From contig JACPVF010000007.1 of the NCBI GenBank assembly GCA_016191845.1, positions 310,001 through 374,000 on the forward strand: a stretch of DNA of 64,000 nucleotides, given 5' to 3'. Shown here piece by piece: positions 1 through 9,824 of the stretch. The position numbers were made by a program, and so were the translations under genes. The notes below the pieces were generated by a model. It did no database searches and was not told the DNA's origin. It worked only from the letters and a program-made list of their open reading frames with translations. Source of the stretch: Chloroflexota bacterium. GTDB lineage: Bacteria > Chloroflexota > Anaerolineae > Anaerolineales > Villigracilaceae. Position 1 is the stretch's first letter; each line of letters starts with the position of its first letter.

Positions 1-766
1 TTTCTTCGATATGGGCCTTGGCCTGGATGGTGACACGGCCGCGCCCCTTGCCATAGGCCTCCTCGATGGCCTCCTCGCCCTTCTGCTCGACGATGATCCC
101 ACCCGTGGGGAAATCTGGACCCTGGACGAATTCCATTAAATCTTCGACGTTGATGTCGTCGAGTTTTTCCCATTTTTCGAGCATGTACACGAGCGCATCC
201 ACCACCTCGCCCAAATTGTGCGGCGGGATGGAGGTGGCCATGCCGACGGCGATACCCGTCGCGCCGTTTACCAGCAGGTTGGGGATGGCGGCAGGCAACA
301 CGGACGGTTCTTCGAGCGTGTCGTCGAAGTTGCCCGTGAAATCGACCGTGTCCTTGTTGATGTCGCCCAGCATGTCCATGGCAGGGTTGGCCAGGCGGGC
401 CTCGGTATAACGCATCGCAGCGGGCGGATCTCCATCCACCGAGCCAAAGTTACCCTGTCCATCGACGAGCATGGTGCGCATCGAGAAATCCTGCGCAAGG
501 CGCGCCATGGCCTCGTACACGGACGCGTCGCCGTGCGGATGATATTTGCCCAGCACCTCGCCGACGATACGAGCGGATTTCTTGTAAGCGCTGTCGGCGC
601 GGATGCCCATGTCGTACATGGCGTACAGGATGCGGCGTTGCACGGGCTTGAGTCCGTCACGGGCGTCGGGCAGGGCGCGCGAGACGATCACGGACATGGC
701 GTAATCGAGGTACGCCTGCTGCATCTCGTGGTCGATGTCAATTTTGCGGATCGCGTGGGTGGCCAT
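1..766 (-). CDS. gyrA: DNA gyrase subunit A, N-terminal part (gene leaves window)
   Basis: This is the N-terminal quarter of the GyrA breakage-reunion subunit, which with GyrB introduces negative supercoils using ATP. Read on the minus strand, the protein opens [20 protein letters not shown] and continues with the family signatures [31 protein letters not shown] and [20 protein letters not shown]. It also has [15 protein letters not shown], which contains the active-site tyrosine, and later [15 protein letters not shown]. The quinolone-determining region reads GDASVYEA. The start is the ATG at 764-766, and a promoter lies about 90 bases upstream. The 3' end lies beyond base 1, so full length cannot be judged. 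It could in principle be parC, but the sequence alone resembles gyrA. Confidence 0.95.
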   Translation of the reverse strand, partial: MATHAIRKIDIDHEMQQAYLDYAMSVIVSRALPDARDGLKPVQRRILYAMYDMGIRADSAYKKSARIVGEVLGKYHPHGDASVYEAMARLAQDFSMRTMLVDGQGNFGSVDGDPPAAMRYTEARLANPAMDMLGDINKDTVDFTGNFDDTLEEPSVLPAAIPNLLVNGATGIAVGMATSIPPHNLGEVVDALVYMLEKWEKLDDINVEDLMEFVQGPDFPTGGIIVEQKGEEAIEEAYGKGRGRVTIQAKAHIEE

Positions 767-852
767 AAAACTCCAATACCTCTCACCCCATCCGCTCTCC
801 CTGAAGGAGAGAGACAAGAGGCGAGGGAAAATATGTTCTAAGTTGCGGGGCA

Positions 853-881
853 ATCTTACGGGGAAAGGGGCGGGGCGTCAA
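853..881 (-). promoter_or_regulatory. sigma-70-type promoter of gyrA
   Basis: On the minus strand TTGACG (876-881) and TAAGAT (853-858) are separated by exactly 17 bases. This places transcription start near 846, about 80 bases upstream of the gyrA ATG. The intervening leader (767-845) contains a CTCTCC...GGAGAG inverted repeat around 795-815 resembling dispersed intergenic repeats. Confidence 0.65.
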
Positions 882-920
882 GTGCGGTTTGAGTTAAGGA
901 GGGGGAAATTCAATCATTAT

Positions 921-2309
921 TTATTTTTTATTTCCTTCCAAGGCAAGAAAAACAAATAATGGCTGTTTTCTGGTTTCTTTTATCCTTTCTGAAGTTCCAG
1001 AATATCCACCCAGAAAATTTTCTTTGATCACTCCGGCCCCTAATCCAGATACTGCACTTAAAGTTAAATCAATATTTCCAAAAACAAAAGCTGCCCCGGC
1101 AGAAAGGCCAATAATCACGCCACTTGCAATTGCCTTCATTCGCAGGTCAGATTTTATACTTTCCCATTCCTGTTGTAAAACAGAATACTCTGCCTTTAGT
1201 CTATCAATAAAATCAAAAGTTTTCGCTTCAAGTGTATGCAAATTTTGTTTTTCTGAACTTAGCATCCACATATCTCTTAGATAAACTCTAAACCTACTCA
1301 AGTAACCCTTTTTTCTAAGCATTAATGCATCTTGCAACGAAACATTGTGTAAAAATGGAAAATCTAATTGTTGAAATGAGATACCTAATTGCTGAAATAT
1401 ATCTGTTTGAGTCTCCCTACCTCTTTCGATCTCGGATAGTTCTTGATAAATGAATTGGTGTTCAAAAATAAGAAATGCACCAATAGTATCTGCAATATCA
1501 TTTGCTACTAAAAGTGATGTGCCAAAACTAAAATCAATTATTTGCCCTCTCTGAGAGCTCTTAAAATATTTATCATAAAACTCCTGATTTAATCTAAAAC
1601 GTATTGGGTACTTTTCTTCATAATCTTTTGCTAAACTTAGCAATTCATCTTTATCCTCAAGAGAATATTTATCACCCATTTTATCCAATACGTCTAACAC
1701 AGAGAAACGGTTTACTTCTTCCACACTTAGCAGGAGTCTCAAAGTCATGAATTTACCGTAATCTTCATTGACTTTTTTCTTTGTCAAGATAGGCAACAGC
1801 ATAGACCATTTACGCAAAATTGAATCCCGTAGTTCTGGCTTGTAATAAAGCAAGCTTGGTATAACAATAACAATTTCTTCCCTAATCCACTCCTCCAGTG
1901 CACAAAGGCCCAGAGCTCTATTTACTAAAACTTCTACCCATGCTGCCGGACGTTCTGCGATTTGGTTATATGGCAAATCATTAAAAGGATCTATTAATAC
2001 AATCTGGTCCACATATAAGCAATGCCGAACAATAAGATTTAACAATATATTGGCATCTGGCTGGCCAAGATATAGACCACGTAGCCTAGTAGCATCAGCC
2101 TGCGGCAATATTTTCGAGCTACTAAGTTGTGTAGGGCGTACAAATGCAAAATACTCCTTGCAAAAGTTAAGAACATCAAGTGGCGAAATCTCAGCCAAAA
2201 CTTTGACCTCATCACCTTGACCTACTATGTGAAAATGTTTTCGAAACAATGAGATTTCTTTTAGGGCACTTTGAATAAAGTAATTATTTTTTCCATGTTT
2301 GTTTGTCAT
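921..2309 (-). CDS. AT-rich unknown protein with C-terminal hydrophobic segments
   Basis: I do not recognise this 462-residue protein. Residues 1 to about 385 are charged and helical in character, with many Leu, Ile, Glu and Lys and no obvious catalytic motif. Residues about 392-432 form two hydrophobic, Gly/Ala-rich stretches (AIASGVIIGLSAGAAFVFG and LTLSAVSGLGAGVI) that could be a membrane hairpin. A short basic tail follows. Base and codon use are clearly AT-rich (many TTA, AAA, ATA and AAT codons), unlike the GC-rich genes on both sides, which suggests recent acquisition. GGAG lies about 10 bases before the ATG. It is isolated between gyrA and kbl and flanked upstream by a 46-bp palindrome. 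A membrane-anchored accessory or defence role is possible but unsupported. Confidence 0.7.
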   Translation of the reverse strand: MTNKHGKNNYFIQSALKEISLFRKHFHIVGQGDEVKVLAEISPLDVLNFCKEYFAFVRPTQLSSSKILPQADATRLRGLYLGQPDANILLNLIVRHCLYVDQIVLIDPFNDLPYNQIAERPAAWVEVLVNRALGLCALEEWIREEIVIVIPSLLYYKPELRDSILRKWSMLLPILTKKKVNEDYGKFMTLRLLLSVEEVNRFSVLDVLDKMGDKYSLEDKDELLSLAKDYEEKYPIRFRLNQEFYDKYFKSSQRGQIIDFSFGTSLLVANDIADTIGAFLIFEHQFIYQELSEIERGRETQTDIFQQLGISFQQLDFPFLHNVSLQDALMLRKKGYLSRFRVYLRDMWMLSSEKQNLHTLEAKTFDFIDRLKAEYSVLQQEWESIKSDLRMKAIASGVIIGLSAGAAFVFGNIDLTLSAVSGLGAGVIKENFLGGYSGTSERIKETRKQPLFVFLALEGNKK

Positions 2310-2367
2310 TGGCTATTTTCTCCAATCCTAAGGAAAACTATACAATAAATTCTATAAGTACGCAATA

Positions 2368-2413
2368 AGACACAAAAGGACGAATTCGATATCGAATTCG
2401 TCCTTTTGTGTCT
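2368..2413. repeat. 46-bp perfect palindrome with no spacer
   Basis: Bases 2368-2390 are the exact reverse complement of 2391-2413. The centre is GAATTCGATATCGAATTC. Beyond the perfect part, pairing continues with a one-base bulge (CAATA on both sides). It lies 18 bases past the kbl stop and 58 bases before the AT-rich gene, so it may act as a transcription terminator, but no long T run follows on the minus strand. It marks the border between GC-rich and AT-rich DNA. Confidence 0.8.
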
Positions 2414-2431
2414 ATTGACGGTTTATTTTTT

Positions 2432-3613
<1,182 letters not shown>

Positions 3614-3682
3614 GGAGTCTCCTGTTGGGTAAAAAGAATGCAAAATGATTATAGACCGAAGGCCGCGAGTTGGCTGTCACCT

Positions 3683-4918
3683 TTAACGGGTGATATTTAG
3701 AACATCCCAGACGCGTCTTCGAAAGCCAAATCGATGCGGAAACATGAGGCCGAACAATAAGAGGAGTTCAGCAAAATAAAAGGTGCCCCAGAGAGAAAAA
3801 TGGGCAGACAAGTTAGCCAGCAATAGGATCGAAAAGATCAGCGGCAATAGGGCCACATCCCTTGCAGCCCAATACCTTTCGCGGAGAAGCACAGACATCA
3901 ATCCGACCAGCGGCACGATCAAGGCAACCAGGTCATGGAAATGCAGATGAGGTGCCGCAAAGACGCTCACCAGAACAGCGACGCCGATCTGCTTCTCGCC
4001 GATCCTATCAGAACGAAGCCAAAAGAAACAGAGGCCTGCCAGTGCCAGAAAATACAGAACCCACCCGTCCAGGTGAATAGCGTCAACAGATAAAAATGGG
4101 AACAGGCGCAACAATAAGGCGACAACGTTAACCATGCTGCTTTCGTTCAATTGATACCCCGCTCCGCTTCCGCTCAAGAAAAGAGTACGCAGGAAACCCA
4201 CGATCCCATCAAAACCAGCATAAGCGAGACTGAATAGCCCCAACCCCAGGCAGCCAAGCATAAAATACCACCATACCTTGCGCCGCTTGAAGAGAAATGG
4301 CACAGCCAACAGCAAGGCAATATGTGGGCGAATTGCCGCCAGGCTCAATCCCAACCCTGCAGCTTCATCTCTCTCTGTCAGAATTCCGTACATCCAAATA
4401 CACAATCCAAGATAGAGGAAAGCGCTATCCTGACCAATGACGAGACTTTCGAACGCTGGAAAGAAAAGTATCATGCCACTTATCAGCACGAACCACTCGA
4501 AGCGTGAAAATCCATTACCCTTGACGACGCTTGCAATGGGAATCAGGCCAAGCAGAAGAAACACCATCATCAACGCATCCCACAACATGAATGACTGAAC
4601 AAAATTCGAGGTGACGATAAGTCGGGGAAGCAGGATCGAAAAGGGTGGATGCGCAAAGAGGTAAAGTTCCCCTTGTGGGATGTCAACGCCGAGGACCTCG
4701 GCCTGATATCTCTGCTGTATGGCCAGATTATAGACCTGTGAGGGTCCCTCATTTGCAGCAGTGCGGCCAGCGGCGTACAGACCGATGAAGTCTGAACTCA
4801 AATATTGTTCGGGCGCCGTCATCCATTGCACCCACAGGACGCCATACACGATGGCCAAGGAAAGGATCGATGTAAGGGCAAAGATGCGGCGAAGATCGAC
4901 CATTGGCTCAAAACACAT
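3683..4918 (-). CDS. GT87-like polytopic glycosyltransferase (DUF2029)
   Basis: A 411-residue membrane protein with about ten hydrophobic helices. The first extracytoplasmic loop reads SSDFIGLYAAGRTAANEGPS, typical of the GT87/DUF2029 family with its Asp-Phe and Tyr-x-Ala-Gly pattern. Characterised members (PimE, AftC of mycobacteria) transfer mannose or arabinose from polyprenyl-phosphate donors on the outer face of the membrane. Substrate here is unknown. The start codon shares a base with the stop of the upstream gene (TGATG at 4916-4920), indicating translational coupling to the helicase-associated protein. No Shine-Dalgarno site is visible. An internal ATG at 4903 is an alternative start. 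The link to the DprE-like pair at 9-11 kb is inference. Confidence 0.65.
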   Translation of the reverse strand: MCFEPMVDLRRIFALTSILSLAIVYGVLWVQWMTAPEQYLSSDFIGLYAAGRTAANEGPSQVYNLAIQQRYQAEVLGVDIPQGELYLFAHPPFSILLPRLIVTSNFVQSFMLWDALMMVFLLLGLIPIASVVKGNGFSRFEWFVLISGMILFFPAFESLVIGQDSAFLYLGLCIWMYGILTERDEAAGLGLSLAAIRPHIALLLAVPFLFKRRKVWWYFMLGCLGLGLFSLAYAGFDGIVGFLRTLFLSGSGAGYQLNESSMVNVVALLLRLFPFLSVDAIHLDGWVLYFLALAGLCFFWLRSDRIGEKQIGVAVLVSVFAAPHLHFHDLVALIVPLVGLMSVLLRERYWAARDVALLPLIFSILLLANLSAHFSLWGTFYFAELLLLFGLMFPHRFGFRRRVWDVLNITR

Positions 4919-6507
4919 CAGGAAGGGTTTGACAGATCCTCGGCCAGATATCCCAACTCAGCCAGCGCCGTCATCACCTTGGACTGCGCCCCGTCCTTGA
5001 TCACCACCGTGGTGGGACCGAGGTTCTCGCCCAGGAAACGTGCCGCCTTGGACTTACGCAACTCTTCCAGGACCTCGGGCCGGCTGACCCGCAAAACAAC
5101 CTGACTCTGCACCCGTGCCTCGGTTCCGTTAACCTCCCAGCGTTTGAGCGTTTTGGTCAACTGCGGCGGGACACCCGCCTCCGAATATTTCGCCAACAAC
5201 GCCAACAGGTGCTCCACCTTGAGGCCCTGCGCACCCGCCCTGGTCAGCGAAGACGCTGTGATGCGGTAGGGATATTCCTCGGGTTTCTCGTCCTCCCACT
5301 CGCAGAAGCGCGCGATCTGGTAACGCGCCGCCCGCGGAAACAGGCGCGGTACCAACAAACGTCCATTGGACGAAATGCCGATCTTTCCCTTTTCTTCTCT
5401 TTTCTCCATCCATGTTGTCAGCCGAAAGGCAGTAACAGGGCCGCCGCTCTCCGCGCTGGCCAGGTCAGCCATACCCAGCCAATGCAGCAGATCGATGAAA
5501 TGTTTGACGAGCGCGCCGTCGACTTCGTCCCAGCAGGCAAAGCCGCGCAAGTAGGCGCCATCGGCAACACGCTTGATGAACCACGAATCGTAATCACCTG
5601 CAGGACGCTGAAAATCGGGAAACTTGTCCTTCACTGCACGGACAAGGGCAGACAGGCTCCACCATTTCCCCGCAGGGATAGCCTCGATCAGATTCAGCAG
5701 GAATTCACGCGTCTCCTGTGGATGGTTGCTCCACTCGCCTTCACAAACCAGGCTGGGAATCAGACGAAGTTCGTTGAACGTTTCACTGGTGGTCCAGGCA
5801 TCGCGCAGTATCTGAAGCGCGTCGGCTCGCGGCGATTCGAGGAATCTGCGCACGGCGTCGGCCTGAGGCACATTGCCTTTGAGCAGTTTCGCCGTTGTCA
5901 GCAGCGCGCGCAGCCGCGGCTCGGATGGGTAGTCCGCCTGGCCCATGCGCAAGGCGGCCAGCAGTGTGGTGGCATCATCGAGGATGCGATCCGTGGCGGG
6001 GAGTTCGTGCGCGCGCTCGACGGGCGAGGCAGGACGCCCCAGCGGCTCACCGCTCGATGCAGAGTCGGGGCGGGCCAGGCTAAGGATCAGCGGCAGCAGG
6101 TCTTCGGGAATGAAAGCGAATTCCTGAGGCCCCTTGTCGGTATCGAAGAAGGCACGCGCCAGCAGGGCACGGTAGAAGAGACTCTCGGCAGGCGAGGCGG
6201 GTTTGAGATGCGGCTTCTCGCGGTCACGGCGGCCCACGCCCATCTCGCGGATGTCGCCAAAGCGGCGGGTGAACTCGGCCCAAGGCAGGCGACCGTCGTT
6301 CGCGGTCAACGCTGTGAGAGCAGAACGCGATTCAGCCGAGAGCGAGTCGAGGACTTCGGCGACCAGCTCGGGGTCCAGGAGCGAAGCGGCCAGTTCTTCG
6401 GCGGCGGGATCGGCCTCGACGGAGTCCAGTTCCAACCCCCACAGTCCCGCGACGATGCGCAGGTGGCCGAGGTCATGTTTCTGGAGGGAGGCAAGCAGGG
6501 TGGGCAT
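4918..6507 (-). CDS. helicase-associated protein, XPB/Ssl2-like
   Basis: This roughly 529-residue protein is rich in Leu, Ala and Arg. It resembles the helicase_C_3/XPB-Ssl2 N-terminal family found in Chloroflexota and Actinobacteria. Features seen are an N-terminal HDLGHLRIVAGLWGLEL segment, several winged-helix-like repeats (residues about 60-140 and 270-400) and a C-terminal TVVIKDGAQSKVMTALAELG strand-helix unit. No Walker motifs are present, so it is not itself a helicase. The ATG at 6507 is preferred over the upstream one at 6558. The upstream start would put a complete intrinsic terminator inside the coding sequence. It is coupled to the GT87-like gene downstream, an odd pairing. A DNA-binding or repair accessory role is a guess from the family. 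Confidence 0.5.
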   Translation of the reverse strand: MPTLLASLQKHDLGHLRIVAGLWGLELDSVEADPAAEELAASLLDPELVAEVLDSLSAESRSALTALTANDGRLPWAEFTRRFGDIREMGVGRRDREKPHLKPASPAESLFYRALLARAFFDTDKGPQEFAFIPEDLLPLILSLARPDSASSGEPLGRPASPVERAHELPATDRILDDATTLLAALRMGQADYPSEPRLRALLTTAKLLKGNVPQADAVRRFLESPRADALQILRDAWTTSETFNELRLIPSLVCEGEWSNHPQETREFLLNLIEAIPAGKWWSLSALVRAVKDKFPDFQRPAGDYDSWFIKRVADGAYLRGFACWDEVDGALVKHFIDLLHWLGMADLASAESGGPVTAFRLTTWMEKREEKGKIGISSNGRLLVPRLFPRAARYQIARFCEWEDEKPEEYPYRITASSLTRAGAQGLKVEHLLALLAKYSEAGVPPQLTKTLKRWEVNGTEARVQSQVVLRVSRPEVLEELRKSKAARFLGENLGPTTVVIKDGAQSKVMTALAELGYLAEDLSNPS

Positions 6508-6517
6508 GGGCGGAATC

Positions 6518-6555
6518 AAAAAGGTTGGACGGTCAAATTGTAACCGTCCAACCTT
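6518..6555 (-). terminator. intrinsic terminator after the lipid kinase gene
   Basis: Bases 6521-6533 pair perfectly with 6543-6555 (13 bp, 9-base loop). On the minus strand the hairpin is followed by TTTTTG. It ends the transcript of the lipid kinase gene and shows that the next gene starts at 6507, not 6558. Confidence 0.8.
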
Positions 6556-6569
6556 CAACCTGCAACTTT

Positions 6570-7490
6570 TTATCCTTTGACAACCTGGAGCGCGTTTGGC
6601 AGGACCTCGATGCTCACCTTGCGTAGATTGCTGCCGAAACTGGTGAGGATCTCGCCGTCAGCGTGGATGTAGAGCGGGCGGTCGGAGGTGAGACTAAACT
6701 TCTGGCACGAACCCATGCGAATCTGTTTTGTGAAGCGCATGTGTGTTCCTTTGAGGAACTCGGGCAGCAGGCGGAACATCATCGCCCGCGAAACCTTGCG
6801 CACCGTGATGAATTCCAACGTACTGTCGGTCATGCTCGACTCGGGCGAGAGCACAAAGCCACCGCCCTCGCGTCCACCATTGCACAGGGTGGTCATCAGT
6901 ACGGTATCGTCCCAGGATTCGCGGTCGGTCTCGATATGAACATGGGCAGGGTCATGGTTGAGGATGATGGTTTGGAGCACGGCGACGAGATAAATGAAAA
7001 ATCCGCGCAGCACGGGGATGCGGTGCGAGCGGATGGTGACCACGGTATCGAAGCCCATGCCGATCGTATTGTCGAAATATTCCTTGCGGCCGTGTTCGTC
7101 GGTCATCAGACCCAAGTCGACGGACGAGGGCAGACCACTGAGCGCGTGCGCCAGGGCATGGTCTGACTGCTTGGGCAGGCCGATGGCATGGGCAAAGTCA
7201 TTGCCCGAGCCGACGGGCACCACGCCCAGGATGGGTCGGCGCTCCTCAGGGATCTGCATCAGCCCATTGATCACCTCGTGGACCGTCCCATCACCGCCCA
7301 TGGCAATGACCATGTCGTAGCCCTGCTCGCCCGCCTGGCGCGCCAACTCGATGGCGTGACCCGGGTAGACCGTGCCGCTCCAATCTGCATTGCCGTGCTC
7401 GCTGGCGATGACACGCAGGTCACGGGCCACCTGCCAAGCATGGCCCATGTCGGCCATGGGATTCAGAATGATCTTGACTTTACGGGGCAT
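6570..7490 (-). CDS. diacylglycerol kinase-family lipid kinase
   Basis: The 306-residue protein belongs to the DAGK catalytic (YegS/DgkB-like) family, which phosphorylates diacylglycerol or related lipids with ATP at the membrane face. Its hallmark nucleotide motif is AMGGDGTVHEVINGLM at about residues 79-94, preceded by KIILNPMAD near the N-terminus. A second family motif, VPVGSGNDFAHAIGLP, follows. The substrate cannot be told from sequence, and sphingosine-kinase-like relatives exist. GAGGAG precedes the ATG by about 9 bases. It is followed by a strong terminator, so it is probably a single-gene unit or co-transcribed only with the upstream GGDEF gene, 63 bases away on the same strand. Confidence 0.85.
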   Translation of the reverse strand: MPRKVKIILNPMADMGHAWQVARDLRVIASEHGNADWSGTVYPGHAIELARQAGEQGYDMVIAMGGDGTVHEVINGLMQIPEERRPILGVVPVGSGNDFAHAIGLPKQSDHALAHALSGLPSSVDLGLMTDEHGRKEYFDNTIGMGFDTVVTIRSHRIPVLRGFFIYLVAVLQTIILNHDPAHVHIETDRESWDDTVLMTTLCNGGREGGGFVLSPESSMTDSTLEFITVRKVSRAMMFRLLPEFLKGTHMRFTKQIRMGSCQKFSLTSDRPLYIHADGEILTSFGSNLRKVSIEVLPNALQVVKG

Positions 7491-7553
7491 GGAAGACTTC
7501 TCCTCAATGATTTAAAAGTATAACCCCACAGGAGGACATGCGTGGCTTCGAAC

Positions 7554-8813
7554 TTATAAATCGAAGGAGTTGGGGCCGCTGAGCGGTCCGGTGAATCCGT
7601 GCGCCACCAGGAAGGAACCGCGTTCATGCTTCTTGGCGCGGTAGAGGGCCTCGTCGGCAGCGCGCAGCAGATCGGCGCCGCTCATGGCGTGGATCGGGTA
7701 CATGGCGATCCCACCCGAGACGCCCAGATGGACGATCCCACCGCCCGGCGCGGGGAAACGGAACTGGCGGATGCGCTCGAGCAGTTTCTCGGTGACGAGA
7801 CGGGCGGCGGGCAGGTCGGTCTGGACCAGGATGAGGGTCATCTCATCGCCGCCGTAGCGGGCCAGGAAGTCGCTGGAGCGCACGCTGGTGGCCATGTAGT
7901 TGAAGACTGCCCGCAACACCTGGTCGCCCACGATGTGACCATAGGTGTCGTTGACATTTTTGAAGCCGTCCAGGTCCATCATCACCACCGTAAAGGGGTA
8001 TCCTGTGCGGCGCGCGGCCAGCACCTCCCGTTCCAGGCGTTCGTCAAGAGCGCGGCGATTGGGCAGGCCTGTGACCGTATCGCTGTAGGCCTGCCGGCTG
8101 ACAAGTTGGTGCAAGCTCGCGTTGGAGATGGCCACGGCAGCCTGGTCGGCCAACAGGCCCAACAGGCGCAGTTCAGAGGGCGAGAACGGGCCCTCCGAGG
8201 TCCGCGACAGATTCATCACGCCCACCACGTTCTGGTTAATCTTCAGGGGGATGCCGATGATCGAGCCTTGTTTTCGATAGGGTTCTTCTTTATAAAGTTC
8301 ATGCAAAGACATGCGCTCGATTATGATCGTCTCTCCCCGTTGCGCCACAGTATTGGTCAACCCATCCTTGCGCGGAATCGTGTATGGCTGGCTGCGCACT
8401 CCCGACTGATCGAGCGCCGCACCAAATTCAAGCGCACCATCCTTATATAGGAAGATGTCCACAGAGAAAGTATGCTGGACCAGACGCATGGCTTCGCTCA
8501 CCACGGCGTTGAGCACCGTCTGCAGGTCGAGGCTGGACGTGAGGCTGAGGCTGAGTTTCTTGAGCGCATCCAACTCGTCAGCCTGCTGCTTAAGCAACGA
8601 TAGCAGAGCATGGTCCGCAGAAAACCCCTTGCGGGGCAAAATCTCTTGTCCAATATTGGGCGAGTCGGCTTCAGGCTGTGAAGGTTGTGATAATGTCTCG
8701 ATCAGATTGAGAAGTTCCTGACGCTCCGCCTGAGACAGCCGCCCATCCTCCAGGACGATACGCCGCGCCTGCTCCAAAACCTCGGCCCTGTGGTTGGGTG
8801 TTGCTGTGTTCAT
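7554..8813 (-). CDS. GAF-domain diguanylate cyclase
   Basis: This 419-residue cytoplasmic sensor probably makes cyclic di-GMP. Residues about 1-60 are helical, 80-235 form a GAF domain (SLDLQTVLNAVVSEAMRLV, then GVMNLSRT...FSPSELRLLGLLADQAA), and 245-405 form the cyclase domain. The signature is GGDEM rather than GGDEF, near residue 319, so Met replaces the final Phe. The preceding RSSD, five residues upstream, is an intact product-binding inhibitory site. TGLPNRRALDERL and MMDLDGFKNVNDTYGH are normal. It stands alone and shares its upstream region with the divergent dprE2-like gene. Confidence 0.85.
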   Translation of the reverse strand: MNTATPNHRAEVLEQARRIVLEDGRLSQAERQELLNLIETLSQPSQPEADSPNIGQEILPRKGFSADHALLSLLKQQADELDALKKLSLSLTSSLDLQTVLNAVVSEAMRLVQHTFSVDIFLYKDGALEFGAALDQSGVRSQPYTIPRKDGLTNTVAQRGETIIIERMSLHELYKEEPYRKQGSIIGIPLKINQNVVGVMNLSRTSEGPFSPSELRLLGLLADQAAVAISNASLHQLVSRQAYSDTVTGLPNRRALDERLEREVLAARRTGYPFTVVMMDLDGFKNVNDTYGHIVGDQVLRAVFNYMATSVRSSDFLARYGGDEMTLILVQTDLPAARLVTEKLLERIRQFRFPAPGGGIVHLGVSGGIAMYPIHAMSGADLLRAADEALYRAKKHERGSFLVAHGFTGPLSGPNSFDL

Positions 8814-8934
8814 TTCACTTTCGTTCCATTATGATAAGGTTAATAAAGAATCGTAATTACGACAATCATACGCATGTCTCAATCGGACAAATCTGATAAG
8901 CAATCCAATTATAAATCAAGGCATAGACAGATTG

Positions 8935-8943
8935 TGTTAAAAT
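8935..8943 (+). promoter_or_regulatory. extended -10 element for the dprE2-like gene
   Basis: TGTTAAAAT is an extended -10 (TG, one base, TAAAAT at 8938-8943), 30 bases before the GTG start at 8973. The divergent region 8814-8934 is AT-rich and probably also holds the promoter of the GGDEF gene. No clear -35 was found. Confidence 0.4.
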
Positions 8944-8972
8944 GAACATAGTCCCTTTTGATGGAGAATCCT

Positions 8973-9758
8973 GTGACCGACACCCTCAAGCCTGCTCCCG
9001 CCACCCCGCTCCAACCCCGCCGACGGGCGATCTTGATTGGCGCGGCTCAGGGGATTGGCGCTGCCCTGGCAAAAAAACTCGCGGACGAGGGGTATACCCT
9101 GGCCCTGGTCGACCGCAACCCTGAACGGCTGAACAAAGTCTGTGTGGACATCAATGCGAATGGCCAAAGTGCCGTACCCTACCAACATGACGTCACCGAC
9201 TACGAGTCCGTTCCCGCCACCCTGTGCCGCATCGTGGCTGACCTGGGTGGTTTGGACCTGTTCGTCTACGTGGCGGGCGTGATCCACTTCCCCGCGCTGG
9301 ATGAATACAACTTCGAGCAGGACCACAAGATGGTCGAGGTCAACCTGCTGGGCGCGATGGCCTGGATAAGTCAGGTGGCTCCCATGTTCCAGAACGCCAA
9401 ACGCGGACAGATCGTGGGTGTCTCGTCGGTGGCGGGCGATCGCGGCCGTATCGGCAACCCAGGCTACAACACGTCCAAGGCCGGGCTGACCACCTACCTT
9501 GAAGCGTTGCGCAACCGTCTGACTCGTCATGGCGTCAACGTCATCACCATCAAACCTGGCATGGTCAAGACCGAGATGCTGACCCTGCCCGGGGCGCCGC
9601 GCCCCATGTTCGCGGTCACGCCCGAACAGGCCGCGAATGAGATCGCCAGGGCCATCCGCAAACGCAAGCAGGTCACATATGTCTCGGGGTTATGGCGTTG
9701 GATCATGCTGGTCATACGCCACATTCCATCAGTGATCTTCCGCCGCATGTCATTCTAA
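8973..9758 (+). CDS. DprE2-like short-chain dehydrogenase
   Basis: A 261-residue SDR enzyme. The Rossmann motif is GAAQGIGAALAKKLA and the active site is VSSVAGDRG followed by YNTSK (Ser, Tyr, Lys). The C-terminal tail WIMLVIRHIPSVIFRRMSF closely matches, from memory, the end of mycobacterial DprE2, which reads VMMVLRHIPRSIFRKLPI. Ordinary SDRs lack this tail. DprE2 reduces the keto intermediate made by DprE1, giving polyprenyl-phosphoryl-arabinose. The DprE1-like gene follows directly, supporting the pairing. GTG 8973 is chosen because GGAG lies 6 bases before it. ATG 8961 in frame has no ribosome site and is the alternative. The substrate remains inference. Confidence 0.75.
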   Translation: MTDTLKPAPATPLQPRRRAILIGAAQGIGAALAKKLADEGYTLALVDRNPERLNKVCVDINANGQSAVPYQHDVTDYESVPATLCRIVADLGGLDLFVYVAGVIHFPALDEYNFEQDHKMVEVNLLGAMAWISQVAPMFQNAKRGQIVGVSSVAGDRGRIGNPGYNTSKAGLTTYLEALRNRLTRHGVNVITIKPGMVKTEMLTLPGAPRPMFAVTPEQAANEIARAIRKRKQVTYVSGLWRWIMLVIRHIPSVIFRRMSF

Positions 9759-9762
9759 AAAT

Positions 9763-9800
9763 AGACCCTAAGGGTTTTGGAAACCCTTAGGGTCTTATTT
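9763..9800. terminator. 15-bp stem hairpin between the DprE-like genes
   Basis: Bases 9763-9777 pair with 9781-9795 (AGACCCTAAGGGTTT and its complement, 3-base loop), followed by TATTT. It lies 5 bases after the dprE2-like stop and 25 before the dprE1-like start. It could reduce read-through or stabilise the transcript end. A near-identical arm (AGACCCTAAAGGTC) forms the hairpin after the ferritin gene. Confidence 0.65.
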
Positions 9801-9824
9801 AAAAAAGAAAAAAGAAGACTTAAT

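Noticed and set aside
6508-6558. Upstream start for the helicase-associated gene at 6558
   Set aside because: The extra 17 codons lie over a perfect 13-bp terminator hairpin with a T run, so they are not coding.
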